Positions 17,797 to 26,689 are shown, numbered from the stretch's first letter. The stretch is 64,000 nt of DNA from an uncultured Erythrobacter sp. (GCA_947502305.1 CANMZA010000002.1:463041-527040); one strand, 5' to 3'. Notes: generated by a model from the letters alone, not told the origin. Numbers and translations are program-made.

Positions 17797-18140
17797 ATTG
17801 ACCTCCATTTTCTGCTGTGAAGTTTAAGCCTCACGCTCCGAAGCGCACCATTGCGCCCTGCGTATAGCGCGTTGGTTGCTTGGATCAGAAAATAGCGGCA
17901 GCCGCCGACCGTCATGAATCCAGAGATACTGGCGATTCGCGAGTCTTGCCGGTACCTTTGTCCACACTTAGATATTGAAATTCGGTCGCTTTCCTACACG
18001 CACCGATCCTGATACGCCGTGCGCGGCTCTTTGAAATCTTCGAAAAACCCGCGCATTTCTGACACCAATCGCAAGCCAGGCGTTTTGCCCCTGGACTGTG
18101 TGTCAGGTGTGTCAGGCAGGCGCGTCAGAGAGGGCGCGCT
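17797..18140. other. Intergenic stretch without a recognised gene
   Basis: 344 bases between the mini-protein gene and the PfkB kinase. I see no open frame with a ribosome site, no tRNA fold and no strong terminator. A hairpin CCAGG...CCTGG (about 18075-18093) and three short direct repeats of the form GTGTCAG/GCGTCAG (18097-18128) lie just past the kinase stop and may mark the 3' end of its transcript. Confidence 0.4.
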
Positions 18141-19145
18141 TTACAGCTTGCTCGCCATCAATGCCGGCATATCGGATGCAGGGCGCGGGCCGTAGTGAGA
18201 GATCACTTCTGCCGCTGCGATTGCGCCGCGTTTTAGGCATGTCTCCAGCGGTTCGCCTTTGACGTGGCCTGACAGGAAACCGGCGGCGAATTGGTCGCCT
18301 GCGCCGGTGGTGTCGACGACTTTCGCGACCGGCTCTGCTGCGACACGGGCGCGGACGCCGTCGGCGCTGGCATGGGCGCCGTGTTCGCCGCAAGTTGCGA
18401 CCAGAACGGGAACCTTGCTGGCAACCGCTTTGAAGCCGGTTTCAAAGTCATCTTCGCCGGTTAGGGTGGCCAATTCGCTTTCATTGACGAACAGAATGTC
18501 GATCAATCCCGCATCGATCATCGCGCGGAAATCGTCGCCATGCCGGTCAATCACGAAGCTCTCGCTGGCGGTAAAGGCGACCTTGCGGCCTGCTGCGCGT
18601 GCAACCTCGATGGCGCGGCGCATGGCGCGGCGCGGTTCTTCTGGGTCCCAAAGGTACCCTTCGAGATAGAGGACAGAGGCGCTAGCGATCAGGTCTTCAT
18701 CAAGGGCTGCGGCGGGCAGATATTGGCCCGCACCAAGGAAGGTGTTCATCGTCCGCTCGCCATCCGGGGTGACGAAGATGAGGCAGCGGCCCGTGGGCGG
18801 CTCTTGCTCTCTCATCGGTGTGTCAAAGTCGATCCCAACGGAACGGATGTCATGGGCGAAGACGTCGCCAAACTGATCCTTCGCCACTTGCCCGATAAAG
18901 GCGCATTTGGTGCCCAATTCGGCAAGGCCTGCCAGCGTGTTGGCCGCTGAGCCGCCAGACGTCTCTGTCGCCGGGCCCATACCGGCATACAGACGGTCTG
19001 CGCCATCCGCGTCGAGCAAGGTCATGCCGCCGCGATTAAGGCCGAGATCAGCGATGTCTTGATCCGAGCAGGATGCGATGATGTCGACGATGGCATTGCC
19101 GATAGCGATGACGTCATAGCGGGCGTTAGGCAGAGCGTTAGACAA
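18141..19145 (-). CDS. PfkB-family carbohydrate kinase, adenosine kinase-like
   Basis: 334 residues if started at TTG 19145, where the typical YDVIAIGNAIVDI follows after a few residues. A longer frame exists upstream but lacks family resemblance. Signatures: GGSAANTLAGLAELG near residue 60 and the catalytic DTTGAGDQFAAGF near the C-terminus. Adenosine kinase-like PfkB proteins of alphaproteobacteria often begin this way, but the exact sugar or nucleoside cannot be decided from sequence. The start is the uncertain part: ACAGGA lies 9 nt upstream. Confidence 0.85.
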   Translation of the reverse strand: MSNALPNARYDVIAIGNAIVDIIASCSDQDIADLGLNRGGMTLLDADGADRLYAGMGPATETSGGSAANTLAGLAELGTKCAFIGQVAKDQFGDVFAHDIRSVGIDFDTPMREQEPPTGRCLIFVTPDGERTMNTFLGAGQYLPAAALDEDLIASASVLYLEGYLWDPEEPRRAMRRAIEVARAAGRKVAFTASESFVIDRHGDDFRAMIDAGLIDILFVNESELATLTGEDDFETGFKAVASKVPVLVATCGEHGAHASADGVRARVAAEPVAKVVDTTGAGDQFAAGFLSGHVKGEPLETCLKRGAIAAAEVISHYGPRPASDMPALMASKL

Positions 19146-19348
19146 GGGGCCGTGTCCTGTGTTTGCGAAAGTGAAGGCTTGTGCCGCGCCTAGCGGGATG
19201 CGCGAGCGAGGCCAAGTTGAAAGATCGCATTGAGCGCTGGGGCTGTGCGCGCTGGCAATAGGACGCGGAGGGGAAGGGGCGCGCAAAAGCGGGGCAAGGC
19301 GCCGCATAGCCGTTTGACTTGCACGCGCCGCCGCCGCATCGCGGAAGG

Positions 19349-20107
19349 ATGAGCGCCGTAATCGATGCCCTTGCCAAAGCGTTTGGCCAGCTTTCCGACA
19401 GGGCGGTGCTGGGCGTGTTGCTGAAATCGGTGCTGGTGACGTTGATGGTGTTCGCCGGGCTGGGCGTCGGTGTGTATTTCGGCCTGATCTGGCTCGGCGC
19501 TAGCTTTTCACACAGCAGCAGCGGGATGGCAGAAGCCGCCGCCGCAGCGATATTGACCGGGATTGCGTTCTGGTTGTTGTTCAGAGTGGTGGCGCTGGCG
19601 GTGCTCCAGTTCTTCGCTGATGAGGTTGTCGCAGCAGTAGAGGCGCGGCATTACCCGGCGCGCGCGCAGCAGGCCCGCGCGCTGCCATTTCGGCGGGATT
19701 TGGCCAATTCACTGCGCGGGGTCGGGCGGACGCTTGGGGTCAATCTCTTGGCTTTGCCGGTGGCGATCATCCTGCTCATCACCGGTATTGGTCCGGCCGT
19801 CGTCTTTCTAGCGGTGAATGCTTGGCTGTTGGGGCGCGAGCTGACGGATATGGCGTGGTTCCGGCACGAGCATGAGGGTGGCAGTGAGGAAGGCGAAATT
19901 GAGAACACAGAAGTAGAAGGTACAGAGCGCAAGCCCAACCCTGTGCCGCGGCTTCAGCGTGTGATGCTGGGCGGCGTCATTGCGGGGCTGATGGTGGCGC
20001 CTTTCGCCAATCTGCTGGCTCCGATAGTGGGAGCGGCAGCCGGGACGCATCTGACGCATCGGCACATGTCTTCAGGAATGGCATCAGGAAAGGCGCAAAG
20101 ACGGTGA
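19349..20107 (+). CDS. EI24 domain-containing membrane protein (CysZ-like)
   Basis: About 252 residues with a layout of hydrophobic segments near residues 25-50, 60-90, 135-165 and 205-235, a pattern shared by EI24/CysZ proteins. Some relatives are sulfate permeases, but no sulfur genes are adjacent, so the role is open. A Glu-rich loop (EEGEIENTEVEGTE) precedes the last membrane segment. ATG 19349 has GGAAGG directly against it, which is unusually close; an upstream TTG at 19319 is the alternative. The stop overlaps the next start by one base. Confidence 0.72.
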   Translation: MSAVIDALAKAFGQLSDRAVLGVLLKSVLVTLMVFAGLGVGVYFGLIWLGASFSHSSSGMAEAAAAAILTGIAFWLLFRVVALAVLQFFADEVVAAVEARHYPARAQQARALPFRRDLANSLRGVGRTLGVNLLALPVAIILLITGIGPAVVFLAVNAWLLGRELTDMAWFRHEHEGGSEEGEIENTEVEGTERKPNPVPRLQRVMLGGVIAGLMVAPFANLLAPIVGAAAGTHLTHRHMSSGMASGKAQRR

Positions 20108-20520
20108 TGTTTAGAATTACGGCCAGTATCGCCGCCCTCTTGCTAGCAGCAGGGTGCTCCGGCGGCAGCGGCGGCGCGGCAAGCATCCCTTCAGCCTCCT
20201 CCGCCTCTTCACCGGCGGCAGCCGGCACCGCATTCCGCACGCCGCAGGTCATGCGCGCCGCAGGGCTAGACAGCGTCATCGGAGAGCGCGCAGGGTCACT
20301 CGAACAGCGGTTTGGACAGGCCCGGATTGACCTTTCCGAAGGGGACGCGCGCAAATTGCAATATGTCTCGGATGCTTGCGTGCTCGACATCTATCTTTAC
20401 CCACTATCCGCCAACGCCGACCCCGTCGCCACCCATGTCGAGGCACGTGCACGCCAAGGCGGGGCCGCAGCAGACAGGGCCAATTGTATCGCCGAGGTTG
20501 AGCGACAGGCGCGTTCTTAG
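20107..20520 (+). CDS. Hypothetical lipoprotein
   Basis: 137 residues with a lipoprotein signal peptide ending LLLAAGC, a Ser/Gly/Ala linker, then a short conserved-looking domain containing LEQRFGQARIDLSEGDARKL and a pair of Cys (SDACVLDIYLYP and RANCIAE) that could form a disulfide. Coupled by TGATG to the EI24 gene. The family is not recognised; an outer-membrane or periplasmic location follows from the lipobox. Confidence 0.68.
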   Translation: MFRITASIAALLLAAGCSGGSGGAASIPSASSASSPAAAGTAFRTPQVMRAAGLDSVIGERAGSLEQRFGQARIDLSEGDARKLQYVSDACVLDIYLYPLSANADPVATHVEARARQGGAAADRANCIAEVERQARS

Positions 20521-20636
20521 CCGTTCTTGGCCTAGTCCTTACTTAGTCGCCCTGCCTTCAGCCCGAAGGCTTGGTAACGCGGTCTTAAGTACATTCCCGC
20601 TAGAACCCTGCGCTAATCAAAGGGGTTTACCGCGAC

Positions 20637-21581
20637 ATGACCACGCATTTTTCTCAGCTGGCACAGCGCGTCGCCGCAGATGGCGACGTAACATCGGATG
20701 AAGTTCTGGCCCTGCGCCGGGAAGGTTGGGGCGATGGGATCATCACCCGCGAAGAGGCAGAAGCCTTGTTCGCCATCAACAATTCGATTGAAGAACGCAG
20801 CGAAGAATGGTGCGATTTCTTTGTTGAGGCGATTGGTGAATTCGTTCTCAACGGAACGCCCCCGCGCCTCCAATGCGACGCCGAAGAAGCCGAATGGTTG
20901 ATCGCGCAAGTCGATAAGGATGGCACTGTCGAAAGCTTCGTTGAGCTTGAAACGATCGTGCGCATTATTGAACGCGCAGAAAACGTCCCCACCCGGTTGA
21001 AAAATTACGTCATCGCGCAAATCGAAGGCGAAGTGCAGAACGGAACCGGCCCCGCACGTCACGGCGGCGAATTGTCCGCCACGCACATCAGCAGCGCAGA
21101 AGCACGCATCCTGCGCCGAGTCGTGTTTGCCAGCGGCGGGCACGGGCCAGCAGCGGTAAGCCGTTTTGAAGCAGAGATGCTGTTCCGTCTAAAAGACGCG
21201 ACTTTGGCCGATGACAATGCGCCCGAATGGGACGACCTGTTCCTCGATGGGGTCAGCAATTACCTTAAGGGCTTTGCGCTTAAGAACGCTCAACTTGACC
21301 ATAATCGCGCGCGCGAATTGCAAGCCTTTGTCGAAGACAACAAAGCCAATGTCGGCCGGTTCTTCGGGCAAATGGTCCGCGAGGCGCCCAATGTCCGAAA
21401 CCATTTCGGCAAAGTCTTCGGTAAGCGCGACGCTGCACCGAGCTTTGCTGAACAGGCCGCCGCAGGCGAAGCGGTGACCGATCACGAACAAGAATGGCTC
21501 GATGCGATGATCGAGGCTGACAGCGAAGTCGATGAGCTAGAGCGCCGTTTGCTCGCCCGAATTATCGAAGAAGGCGAGTAA
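20637..21581 (+). CDS. Hypothetical protein with internal duplication
   Basis: 314 residues, acidic, with no signal peptide or membrane segment. Two segments resemble each other: residues 20-72 (REEAEALFAINNS, EEWCDFFVEAIGEFV) and 154-212 (RFEAEMLFRLKDA, PEWDDLFLDGVSNYL). An EF-hand-like string DKDG appears at 93-96 but lacks a full 12-residue calcium loop. The helical acidic repeats are somewhat like TerB proteins, but I cannot assign it to that family. It stands alone between the lipoprotein and the convergent suf operon end. Confidence 0.65.
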   Translation: MTTHFSQLAQRVAADGDVTSDEVLALRREGWGDGIITREEAEALFAINNSIEERSEEWCDFFVEAIGEFVLNGTPPRLQCDAEEAEWLIAQVDKDGTVESFVELETIVRIIERAENVPTRLKNYVIAQIEGEVQNGTGPARHGGELSATHISSAEARILRRVVFASGGHGPAAVSRFEAEMLFRLKDATLADDNAPEWDDLFLDGVSNYLKGFALKNAQLDHNRARELQAFVEDNKANVGRFFGQMVREAPNVRNHFGKVFGKRDAAPSFAEQAAAGEAVTDHEQEWLDAMIEADSEVDELERRLLARIIEEGE

Positions 21582-21612
21582 ATCTACGGCTCTAGAATTG
21601 CGGTTAGAGAAT

Positions 21613-21641
21613 TATGGTGGCCGATACCGGCCTAAACCATA
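21613..21641. terminator. Bidirectional hairpin between convergent genes
   Basis: TATGGT-GGCCG-ATAC-CGGCC-TAA-ACCATA forms an 11-bp stem with a small bulge, between the ends of the 314-residue protein gene and the suf operon. It covers the last codons of the A-type carrier gene. No long T run follows on either strand, so termination is inferred from position only. Confidence 0.35.
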
Positions 21642-21991
21642 AAGCTCTCTCCGCAGCCGCAGGCGCCCTTGGCATTGGGGTTTTCAAACGTGAAACCGGC
21701 GGTGAAGTCATCTTCCTGCCAATCCATGATTGATCCCACGAGATAGAGTACGCTCGCCCCGTCAATGTAGAATATGCCGCCCGGCGTTTCGATTTTCTCG
21801 TCGAACTTGGCTTCTTCGGTGACGTAATCGACCGAATAAGCCAGACCCGAACAGCCGCGCCGAGGGGTCGACAATTTGACCCCGATTGCGTCTGCCGGGG
21901 CTTTGCTCATCAAATCCGCGACGCGCGCTTCTGCACCGGCGGTCAACGTGACAGCGGCGGGCAATTTGCGGGTTTTTGTATCCGTACTCAT
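21632..21991 (-). CDS. A-type iron-sulfur carrier protein (HesB/IscA family)
   Basis: 119 residues with the three ligand cysteines of A-type carriers: Cys47 in RRGCSGL, and Cys111 and Cys113 in the C-terminal CGCGE. It accepts Fe-S clusters from the SufBCD scaffold and passes them to apoproteins. As the last gene of the suf operon it corresponds in role to SufA. Start 21991 overlaps the SufT-like stop by one base (TGATG). A second A-type protein, ErpA-like, is at 57021. Confidence 0.92.
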   Translation of the reverse strand: MSTDTKTRKLPAAVTLTAGAEARVADLMSKAPADAIGVKLSTPRRGCSGLAYSVDYVTEEAKFDEKIETPGGIFYIDGASVLYLVGSIMDWQEDDFTAGFTFENPNAKGACGCGESFMV

Positions 21992-22464
21992 CACAGCATT
22001 CCCAATTCTAACCGCGCTTCGTCCGTCATCTTCTCCGGGCTCCACGGCGGATCCCAGACAAGCTCAACTTCGGCATCACGAATGCCCGGAACAGAAGCAG
22101 CGCGCAGCTCCACCTCTCCCGGCATAGTTTCCGCAACCGGGCAATGCGGGGTCGTCAGCGTCATCGTGATTGTCGCATCGCATTCATCGTCGACATCAAC
22201 ACCGTAAATCAGACCAAGGTCGTAAATATTGACCGGAATTTCCGGATCAAAGATTTCCTTAAGCGCATCGACAACCGCCGTTTGCAGATCGCTGCCCGCG
22301 CCGCCTACTGGCCCTTCTGCGGGTTTTTGATGCAGAAATCCGTCGAGATAATCCCGTTCACGCGGGGCCGAATTTGCGGCAGGCGCGGCCTCATCATCGA
22401 TCACATCCGAAACCCTTGCGCGGGGCGGTTTGCTCGCGGTTATATTGTCTTCGGGCTTATTCAT
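21991..22464 (-). CDS. sufT: SUF-system MIP18/DUF59 family assembly factor (SufT-like)
   Basis: 157 residues. The N-terminal 55 residues are low-complexity; the rest is a DUF59 domain with EIFDPEIPVNIYDLGLIYGV and TLTTPHCPVAETMP, containing the reactive Cys of the family. SufT-like proteins help Fe-S cluster maturation under high demand. ATG 22464 is preferred over 22482: GAAAGG lies 9 nt upstream and this start does not overlap sufS. Only a 4-nt gap separates it from sufS. Confidence 0.88.
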   Translation of the reverse strand: MNKPEDNITASKPPRARVSDVIDDEAAPAANSAPRERDYLDGFLHQKPAEGPVGGAGSDLQTAVVDALKEIFDPEIPVNIYDLGLIYGVDVDDECDATITMTLTTPHCPVAETMPGEVELRAASVPGIRDAEVELVWDPPWSPEKMTDEARLELGML

Positions 22465-22468
22465 GGCC

Positions 22469-23704
22469 TCATGCCTTTCCAAAAATCCGGCGCGTGCGGG
22501 TTATTCCCTCAAGCAATGCGTCGACGTCATCTTGCGTAGAGTACAATCCAAAACTGGCGCGGGCCGTCGCGGGCACACCCAGATAATCCATCAAAGGCTG
22601 CGCACAATGATGCCCGGCGCGGATAGCGACATTTGATTCGTCGAGGATCGTGCCAAGATCGTGCGGGTGAATGCCATCAAGCGCAAAACTGACGATTCCG
22701 GCGCTGTCTGCGGGGCCAAACACGGTCACATCGTTCATTGCCATCAATTCGCGGCGCAGGCGGGCAACCAATTCCGCTTCTGCATGGTGCATCGCGGCCA
22801 GCCCAGCGTCGGAAACATACTGCGCAGCGGCAGCAAAAGCGATCGCTTCGGTGATCGCAGGGGTGCCGGCCTCGAAACGTTGCGGGGCGGAATTGTAAGT
22901 GGTTTTTTCAAAAGTAACGCGGTCAATCATCGCGCCGCCACCCTCCCAAGGAGGCATCGAGTCCAGCAAGGCATGAGGCGCCCACAAAGCGCCAATGCCT
23001 GTCGGGCCGTAGAGTTTATGCGCGCTAAACACGTAAAAATCACAGCCAAGCGCAGCAACATCAACCGGCATATGCGGCACCGCCTGACATCCATCGAGCA
23101 GCAATTTCGCGCCGACCCGGTGCACGATTTCAGCGGCGCGCGGGGCGTCCAGCACACTGCCCAAAACGTTCGAGACATGGGCAAAGGCGACCAATTTATG
23201 CCGGTCCGTTACCATCGCCTCTACCGCATCAAGGTCGATGCGGTGATCGCTGGTGAGCGGCGCGACATCGATATGCGCGCCGGTTTCCTGCGCGATCATT
23301 TGCCACGGGACGATGTTGGAATGATGCTCCAATTGCGACAGCAAAATACGGTCGCCCGGTTTCAGATTCGCCTTGCCCCAGCTTTTCGCAACCAGATTGA
23401 TCGCCTCTGTCGCGCCTCGCGTAAAGACGATCTCATTTTCCGCGCCGCCGATAAATGTCGCAAGCTGCCGCCGCGCGGCTTCGTAAGCGAGTGTCATATC
23501 CGCAGAGCGCGAATAGACCCCGCGATGGACCGTCGCGTAATCTTCACCCATCGCGCGGGCCATCGCATCGATCACGGCGCGCGGTTTTTGTGATGTCGCC
23601 GCCGTATCAAGATAATGCCACGCCGCACCGTCGCGCGTCGTCAGGCCAGGAAAATCCTCACGCAGATTGGCCGCCGCCAATTTCACGGATGCAGGCGCGT
23701 TCAA
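22469..23704 (-). CDS. sufS: Cysteine desulfurase SufS
   Basis: 411 residues, fold-type I PLP enzyme: TRGATEAINLVAKSWG, the PLP-lysine motif SAHKLYGPTGIGALW, and the active-site loop RAGHHCAQP with the persulfide Cys. SufS takes sulfur from cysteine, usually passing it to SufE or SufU; neither is in this window. It begins at TTG 23704, sharing TTGA with the sufD stop, with GGAGG 10 nt upstream. Group II desulfurase by its RAGHHCAQP loop. Confidence 0.95.
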   Translation of the reverse strand: MNAPASVKLAAANLREDFPGLTTRDGAAWHYLDTAATSQKPRAVIDAMARAMGEDYATVHRGVYSRSADMTLAYEAARRQLATFIGGAENEIVFTRGATEAINLVAKSWGKANLKPGDRILLSQLEHHSNIVPWQMIAQETGAHIDVAPLTSDHRIDLDAVEAMVTDRHKLVAFAHVSNVLGSVLDAPRAAEIVHRVGAKLLLDGCQAVPHMPVDVAALGCDFYVFSAHKLYGPTGIGALWAPHALLDSMPPWEGGGAMIDRVTFEKTTYNSAPQRFEAGTPAITEAIAFAAAAQYVSDAGLAAMHHAEAELVARLRRELMAMNDVTVFGPADSAGIVSFALDGIHPHDLGTILDESNVAIRAGHHCAQPLMDYLGVPATARASFGLYSTQDDVDALLEGITRTRRIFGKA

Positions 23705-24474
23705 AACTCAGCCCCCTCCAGCACCGCGCCCTCTAGGGCAGACAGCGCCGCACCAAGCAGCGTCTCGCGGGCCGCTTCATCCTCCAGCTCAACAAATGCA
23801 TCGCCAAGGAACGCTTGGACCAACAATCGCTGCGTCGCCTCAGGCGAAAGCCCGCGCGCGGCCATGTAATAACGCGCCGCTTCGTCAAGCTGGCCGACGG
23901 TCGCGCCGTGGGCGCATTTCACATCATCCGCGAAAATCTCCAGCTGCGGCACGGCATTCGCACTCGCGCCAGCCTCCAGCAGCAAGCCTTTAAAATCCTG
24001 CGCTGCGTCGGTTTTCTGTGCATCCCGCGCGACATTGATTTCGCCGAGGAAATTGCCGGTGCCAGTGCCCCAATGGACGCTGCGCACGGTTTGGTTGCTG
24101 GTTGCATTGGGGGCCGCATGAACGGTCTTGGTCACGAATTCGCGCACGGCATCTCCGCCGCCAATCGTGACGCCGCCAAATTCAAAATGCGCGCCTTCGC
24201 CCAACGTCACTTCGGCCTCAACGCGGGTGTAATCGCTGCCCACATTGGTCACGAACAATTCCGCCCGCGCCCCGTCGCCCACAATCACGCGGATGCGGTG
24301 CAATTCGGGCGCGTCGCTGCCAACGACCAATTGATGATGCCAAGTCTCACCATTGGCAATTGTCACCTCTTGCCACTGATCAAGGGCATCTGCGCCGATC
24401 CGCGTCAAAGCATCAATATCAGCATAACGCCACGCCTCATCGCGCCGCGTGGGAAGTGTTGCTGTCTGTGTCAT
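23701..24474 (-). CDS. sufD: SufD, Fe-S cluster scaffold subunit
   Basis: 257 residues from ATG 24474, with GAGG 6 nt upstream. It has the SufBD beta-helix domain: RRDEAWRYADIDAL near the start, and near the C-terminus the ADDVKCAHGATVGQLDE motif with the conserved Cys-His pair. It is shorter than the 420-residue E. coli protein because the N-terminal helical domain is reduced. SufD pairs with SufB and SufC in cluster assembly. A TGATG overlap joins it to the upstream 108-residue gene. Confidence 0.92.
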   Translation of the reverse strand: MTQTATLPTRRDEAWRYADIDALTRIGADALDQWQEVTIANGETWHHQLVVGSDAPELHRIRVIVGDGARAELFVTNVGSDYTRVEAEVTLGEGAHFEFGGVTIGGGDAVREFVTKTVHAAPNATSNQTVRSVHWGTGTGNFLGEINVARDAQKTDAAQDFKGLLLEAGASANAVPQLEIFADDVKCAHGATVGQLDEAARYYMAARGLSPEATQRLLVQAFLGDAFVELEDEAARETLLGAALSALEGAVLEGAEF

Positions 24475-24800
24475 CACGAACCTCGTTCCATCGCGCGTTC
24501 TACCTGCCGGACCAGCCGGGCGCGGCTGTCGCGAATGCAGGCGGATACTGCGGGCCCATCGCTGGCCCCTTCGCGTACGCAATCGGTAACTGCGCGGCAA
24601 AACCGGTCATCCAGGCGCGCGCGCCCGGTCGAGCGGTTTAGCGAACAATGCCAATTACCCTCAGGGTCCTGTCCAACGCTCGCTTGGATAGAGCGCAAAT
24701 TGCCCAGCACCACGATCTCTGGAATCGGTTCAGCCGGAGAGGCACTTGGTGCCGGAACGGCCGCCGATTGCAGCGTTAAAAGGAGAGCGGAAAGGATCAT
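24474..24800 (-). CDS. Small secreted four-cysteine protein inside the suf operon
   Basis: 108 residues with a signal peptide-like start (MILSALLLTLQSAAVPAP) and a mature part with Cys at about 52, 68, 74 and 88, spaced to allow two disulfides. Basic and charged C-terminus. It overlaps sufC by 4 nt (ATGA) and sufD by one base, so it is translated with the Fe-S machinery although it is apparently exported. No family recognised. Confidence 0.65.
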   Translation of the reverse strand: MILSALLLTLQSAAVPAPSASPAEPIPEIVVLGNLRSIQASVGQDPEGNWHCSLNRSTGRARLDDRFCRAVTDCVREGASDGPAVSACIRDSRARLVRQVERAMERGS

Positions 24801-25564
24801 GCCGCGGCTTCGGCCATAACCGCGTCATAGCCTTCAGCTTCGAGGCGCAAAGCCAGCTCTGGTCCGCCCGTTTGCACAATCCGGCCATCCGCCAGTACGC
24901 TCACCCGGTCCGGTTTTACGACGTCGAGAAGGCGTTGATAATGCGTGATCAGCAACACGCCTTTGTCTTTGGCGCGCATGATCGCATTGATCCCGTCGCC
25001 AACCACGCGCAGCGCATCAATATCCAGCCCGCTATCGGTTTCATCCAGCACAGCAAAAGACGGGTCAAGAATACCCATCTGCACCATTTCCGCGCGCTTT
25101 TTCTCGCCGCCGGAAAAGCCGACATTTACCTGCCGCTTGAGCATTTCCATATCCAGTTTCAGCAAAGCGGCTTTCTCTTTGGCCAGTTTCAGAAACTCAC
25201 CGCCCGAAAGCGGTTCTTCGCCGCGATATTTACGCTGAGAATTGGCCGCCTCACGCAGGAATTGGACGTTGGAGACACCGGGGATTTCGACCGGATATTG
25301 GAATCCGAGGAACAGGCCCGTTGCGGCGCGCTCATGCGGGTCAAGATCGAACAGATCCACGTCTTTGAACGTCACCGATCCGGCGGTCACTTCATATCCC
25401 GGCTTACCGCCCAGCACATTGGCCAGCGTCGATTTACCCGCCCCATTCGGCCCCATAATCGCGTGGACTTCGCCCGCCGCGATTTCGAGATTCAGGCCCT
25501 TAAGGATCGCTTTTTTACCGCCTGCGCCTTCAACTTCGGCGTGGAGATTTTCAATTCGAAGCAC
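24797..25564 (-). CDS. sufC: SufC, Fe-S assembly ATPase
   Basis: 255 residues with Walker A GPNGAGKST, ABC signature FSGGEKKRAEM, Walker B FAVLDETDSGLD and the H-loop in LLITHYQRLL. It powers conformational change of the SufBCD scaffold. The start is GTG 25564, overlapping the 202-residue gene by 14 nt. ABC ATPases for transport would lack the DETDSGLDIDAL string typical of SufC. Confidence 0.96.
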   Translation of the reverse strand: MLRIENLHAEVEGAGGKKAILKGLNLEIAAGEVHAIMGPNGAGKSTLANVLGGKPGYEVTAGSVTFKDVDLFDLDPHERAATGLFLGFQYPVEIPGVSNVQFLREAANSQRKYRGEEPLSGGEFLKLAKEKAALLKLDMEMLKRQVNVGFSGGEKKRAEMVQMGILDPSFAVLDETDSGLDIDALRVVGDGINAIMRAKDKGVLLITHYQRLLDVVKPDRVSVLADGRIVQTGGPELALRLEAEGYDAVMAEAAA

Positions 25565-26159
25565 TGGATACGTCCTCTGATTCTTGTTCTTGTTCGCGCT
25601 GTTGCTGGCGCTCTAATTCTCGCGCTTCATAGGCCGCTTGCGCTGCATCTGCAGTCGTGTCGGTGTGCGCCTTCACCACAGAAGCATCGTGCAATTCGAG
25701 CACCAATCCCTTGGGGCGCTCTTCGTTATATGTGTCTTGGGCCGCTGCGGCTGTGCGCATCAAATAGGTGAATTGATTGTCGAGATCGGCGCCGCGCGCG
25801 ATGTGAATGCGGCCCAGATGATCGAACACTTCGACCATATCGGCGGGCGTGTAATCGGCATATTCGCCGCGCCCTGATACCGCTGCGTTGGAGCTTTGCT
25901 CTGCCGCCGCGCGTTCATCGTTGCAGCGCGGCACGTCGGATCGATGCTGATCTTCAAAATTCGCCTCACCCGTGACCCGGCGCATTTGCCCGGTTAAGCA
26001 GCGGCGATAATCCTCAATATAGGGCTGAATCACGCGCGGATATTCGAGCGTCCATGTCTCAGGCGCGTCGTTTTCAATGGCGGTCAGCGCTTGGCCGGCG
26101 CCCTGTAGCGCGATCATCGGAGCAAGCGTATTGGCAAGGATAAGAGTTAGGCTGGTCAT
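25551..26159 (-). CDS. Unknown protein coupled to sufC
   Basis: 202 residues with a hydrophobic N-terminus that may be a signal peptide or anchor (MTSLTLILANTLAPMIAL), a central region with two Cys (RCLTGQMRRV and VPRCNDER), and a Gln/Glu-rich helical tail (ELERQQQREQEQ) likely forming a coiled coil. Overlaps its upstream neighbour by 4 nt and sufC by 14 nt. No recognised family. Confidence 0.65.
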   Translation of the reverse strand: MTSLTLILANTLAPMIALQGAGQALTAIENDAPETWTLEYPRVIQPYIEDYRRCLTGQMRRVTGEANFEDQHRSDVPRCNDERAAAEQSSNAAVSGRGEYADYTPADMVEVFDHLGRIHIARGADLDNQFTYLMRTAAAAQDTYNEERPKGLVLELHDASVVKAHTDTTADAAQAAYEARELERQQQREQEQESEDVSSASN

Positions 26160-26689
26160 TCGGATTGGTCCCGGTTGGTTGTGCCTGAATACCCATTCGA
26201 AGGGCGGTTATGAGATGGGCGATTTTCGCCTCTTCTTTTGTTTTTATCGTCGATCCGCATGCGCATACCCAGCGTGATGCGTTCGAGCACGGCATCCATG
26301 TCTGCTTCGATATGCGCGGCCTTGATCCGCATCACTCGGATGCCGACCGCTTCAAGGCTTTTGTCGCGGCGTTTGGAGAGGGTTTCGTCCTCGCCCTCTT
26401 CCTCGATCATGATCGCCATGCCGAGATTGTGGCAGTTAAAATCAACAATCGCGCTGCCGACCACGGCAAAGCGTTTGAATGTATAACGGCCCAAATTGGC
26501 GGTCGCGAATTTCTCCGCCAGCGCCTTGTGCGCAGGCGAAGCAAAGCGCTTCATCTCACGCGCACGGTCATGCAGCTCGTCGAGGCGCTTGTCCGAAATC
26601 TTCCACCCACGGCCCTTTTTGTTGAGGGCTTCGGGGTCGATGGCTTCGTCCGATGGCGGGCGCAGGTTTAGGGTTTTGCGGTTGGTCAT
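26156..26689 (-). CDS. DUF559 family protein (Vsr-like nuclease fold) in the suf operon
   Basis: 177 residues with the DUF559 core: YTFKRFAVVGSAIVDF, then AIMIEEEGED, then RRDKSLEAVGIRVMRI. In the family these elements form a restriction-endonuclease-like fold related to Vsr, with acidic residues in VDF and the following strand as likely metal ligands. The second strand here is EEEGED instead of the usual E-x-D-G, so catalytic competence is uncertain. It overlaps both neighbours by 4 nt. Biological role unknown. Confidence 0.72.
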   Translation of the reverse strand: MTNRKTLNLRPPSDEAIDPEALNKKGRGWKISDKRLDELHDRAREMKRFASPAHKALAEKFATANLGRYTFKRFAVVGSAIVDFNCHNLGMAIMIEEEGEDETLSKRRDKSLEAVGIRVMRIKAAHIEADMDAVLERITLGMRMRIDDKNKRRGENRPSHNRPSNGYSGTTNRDQSE

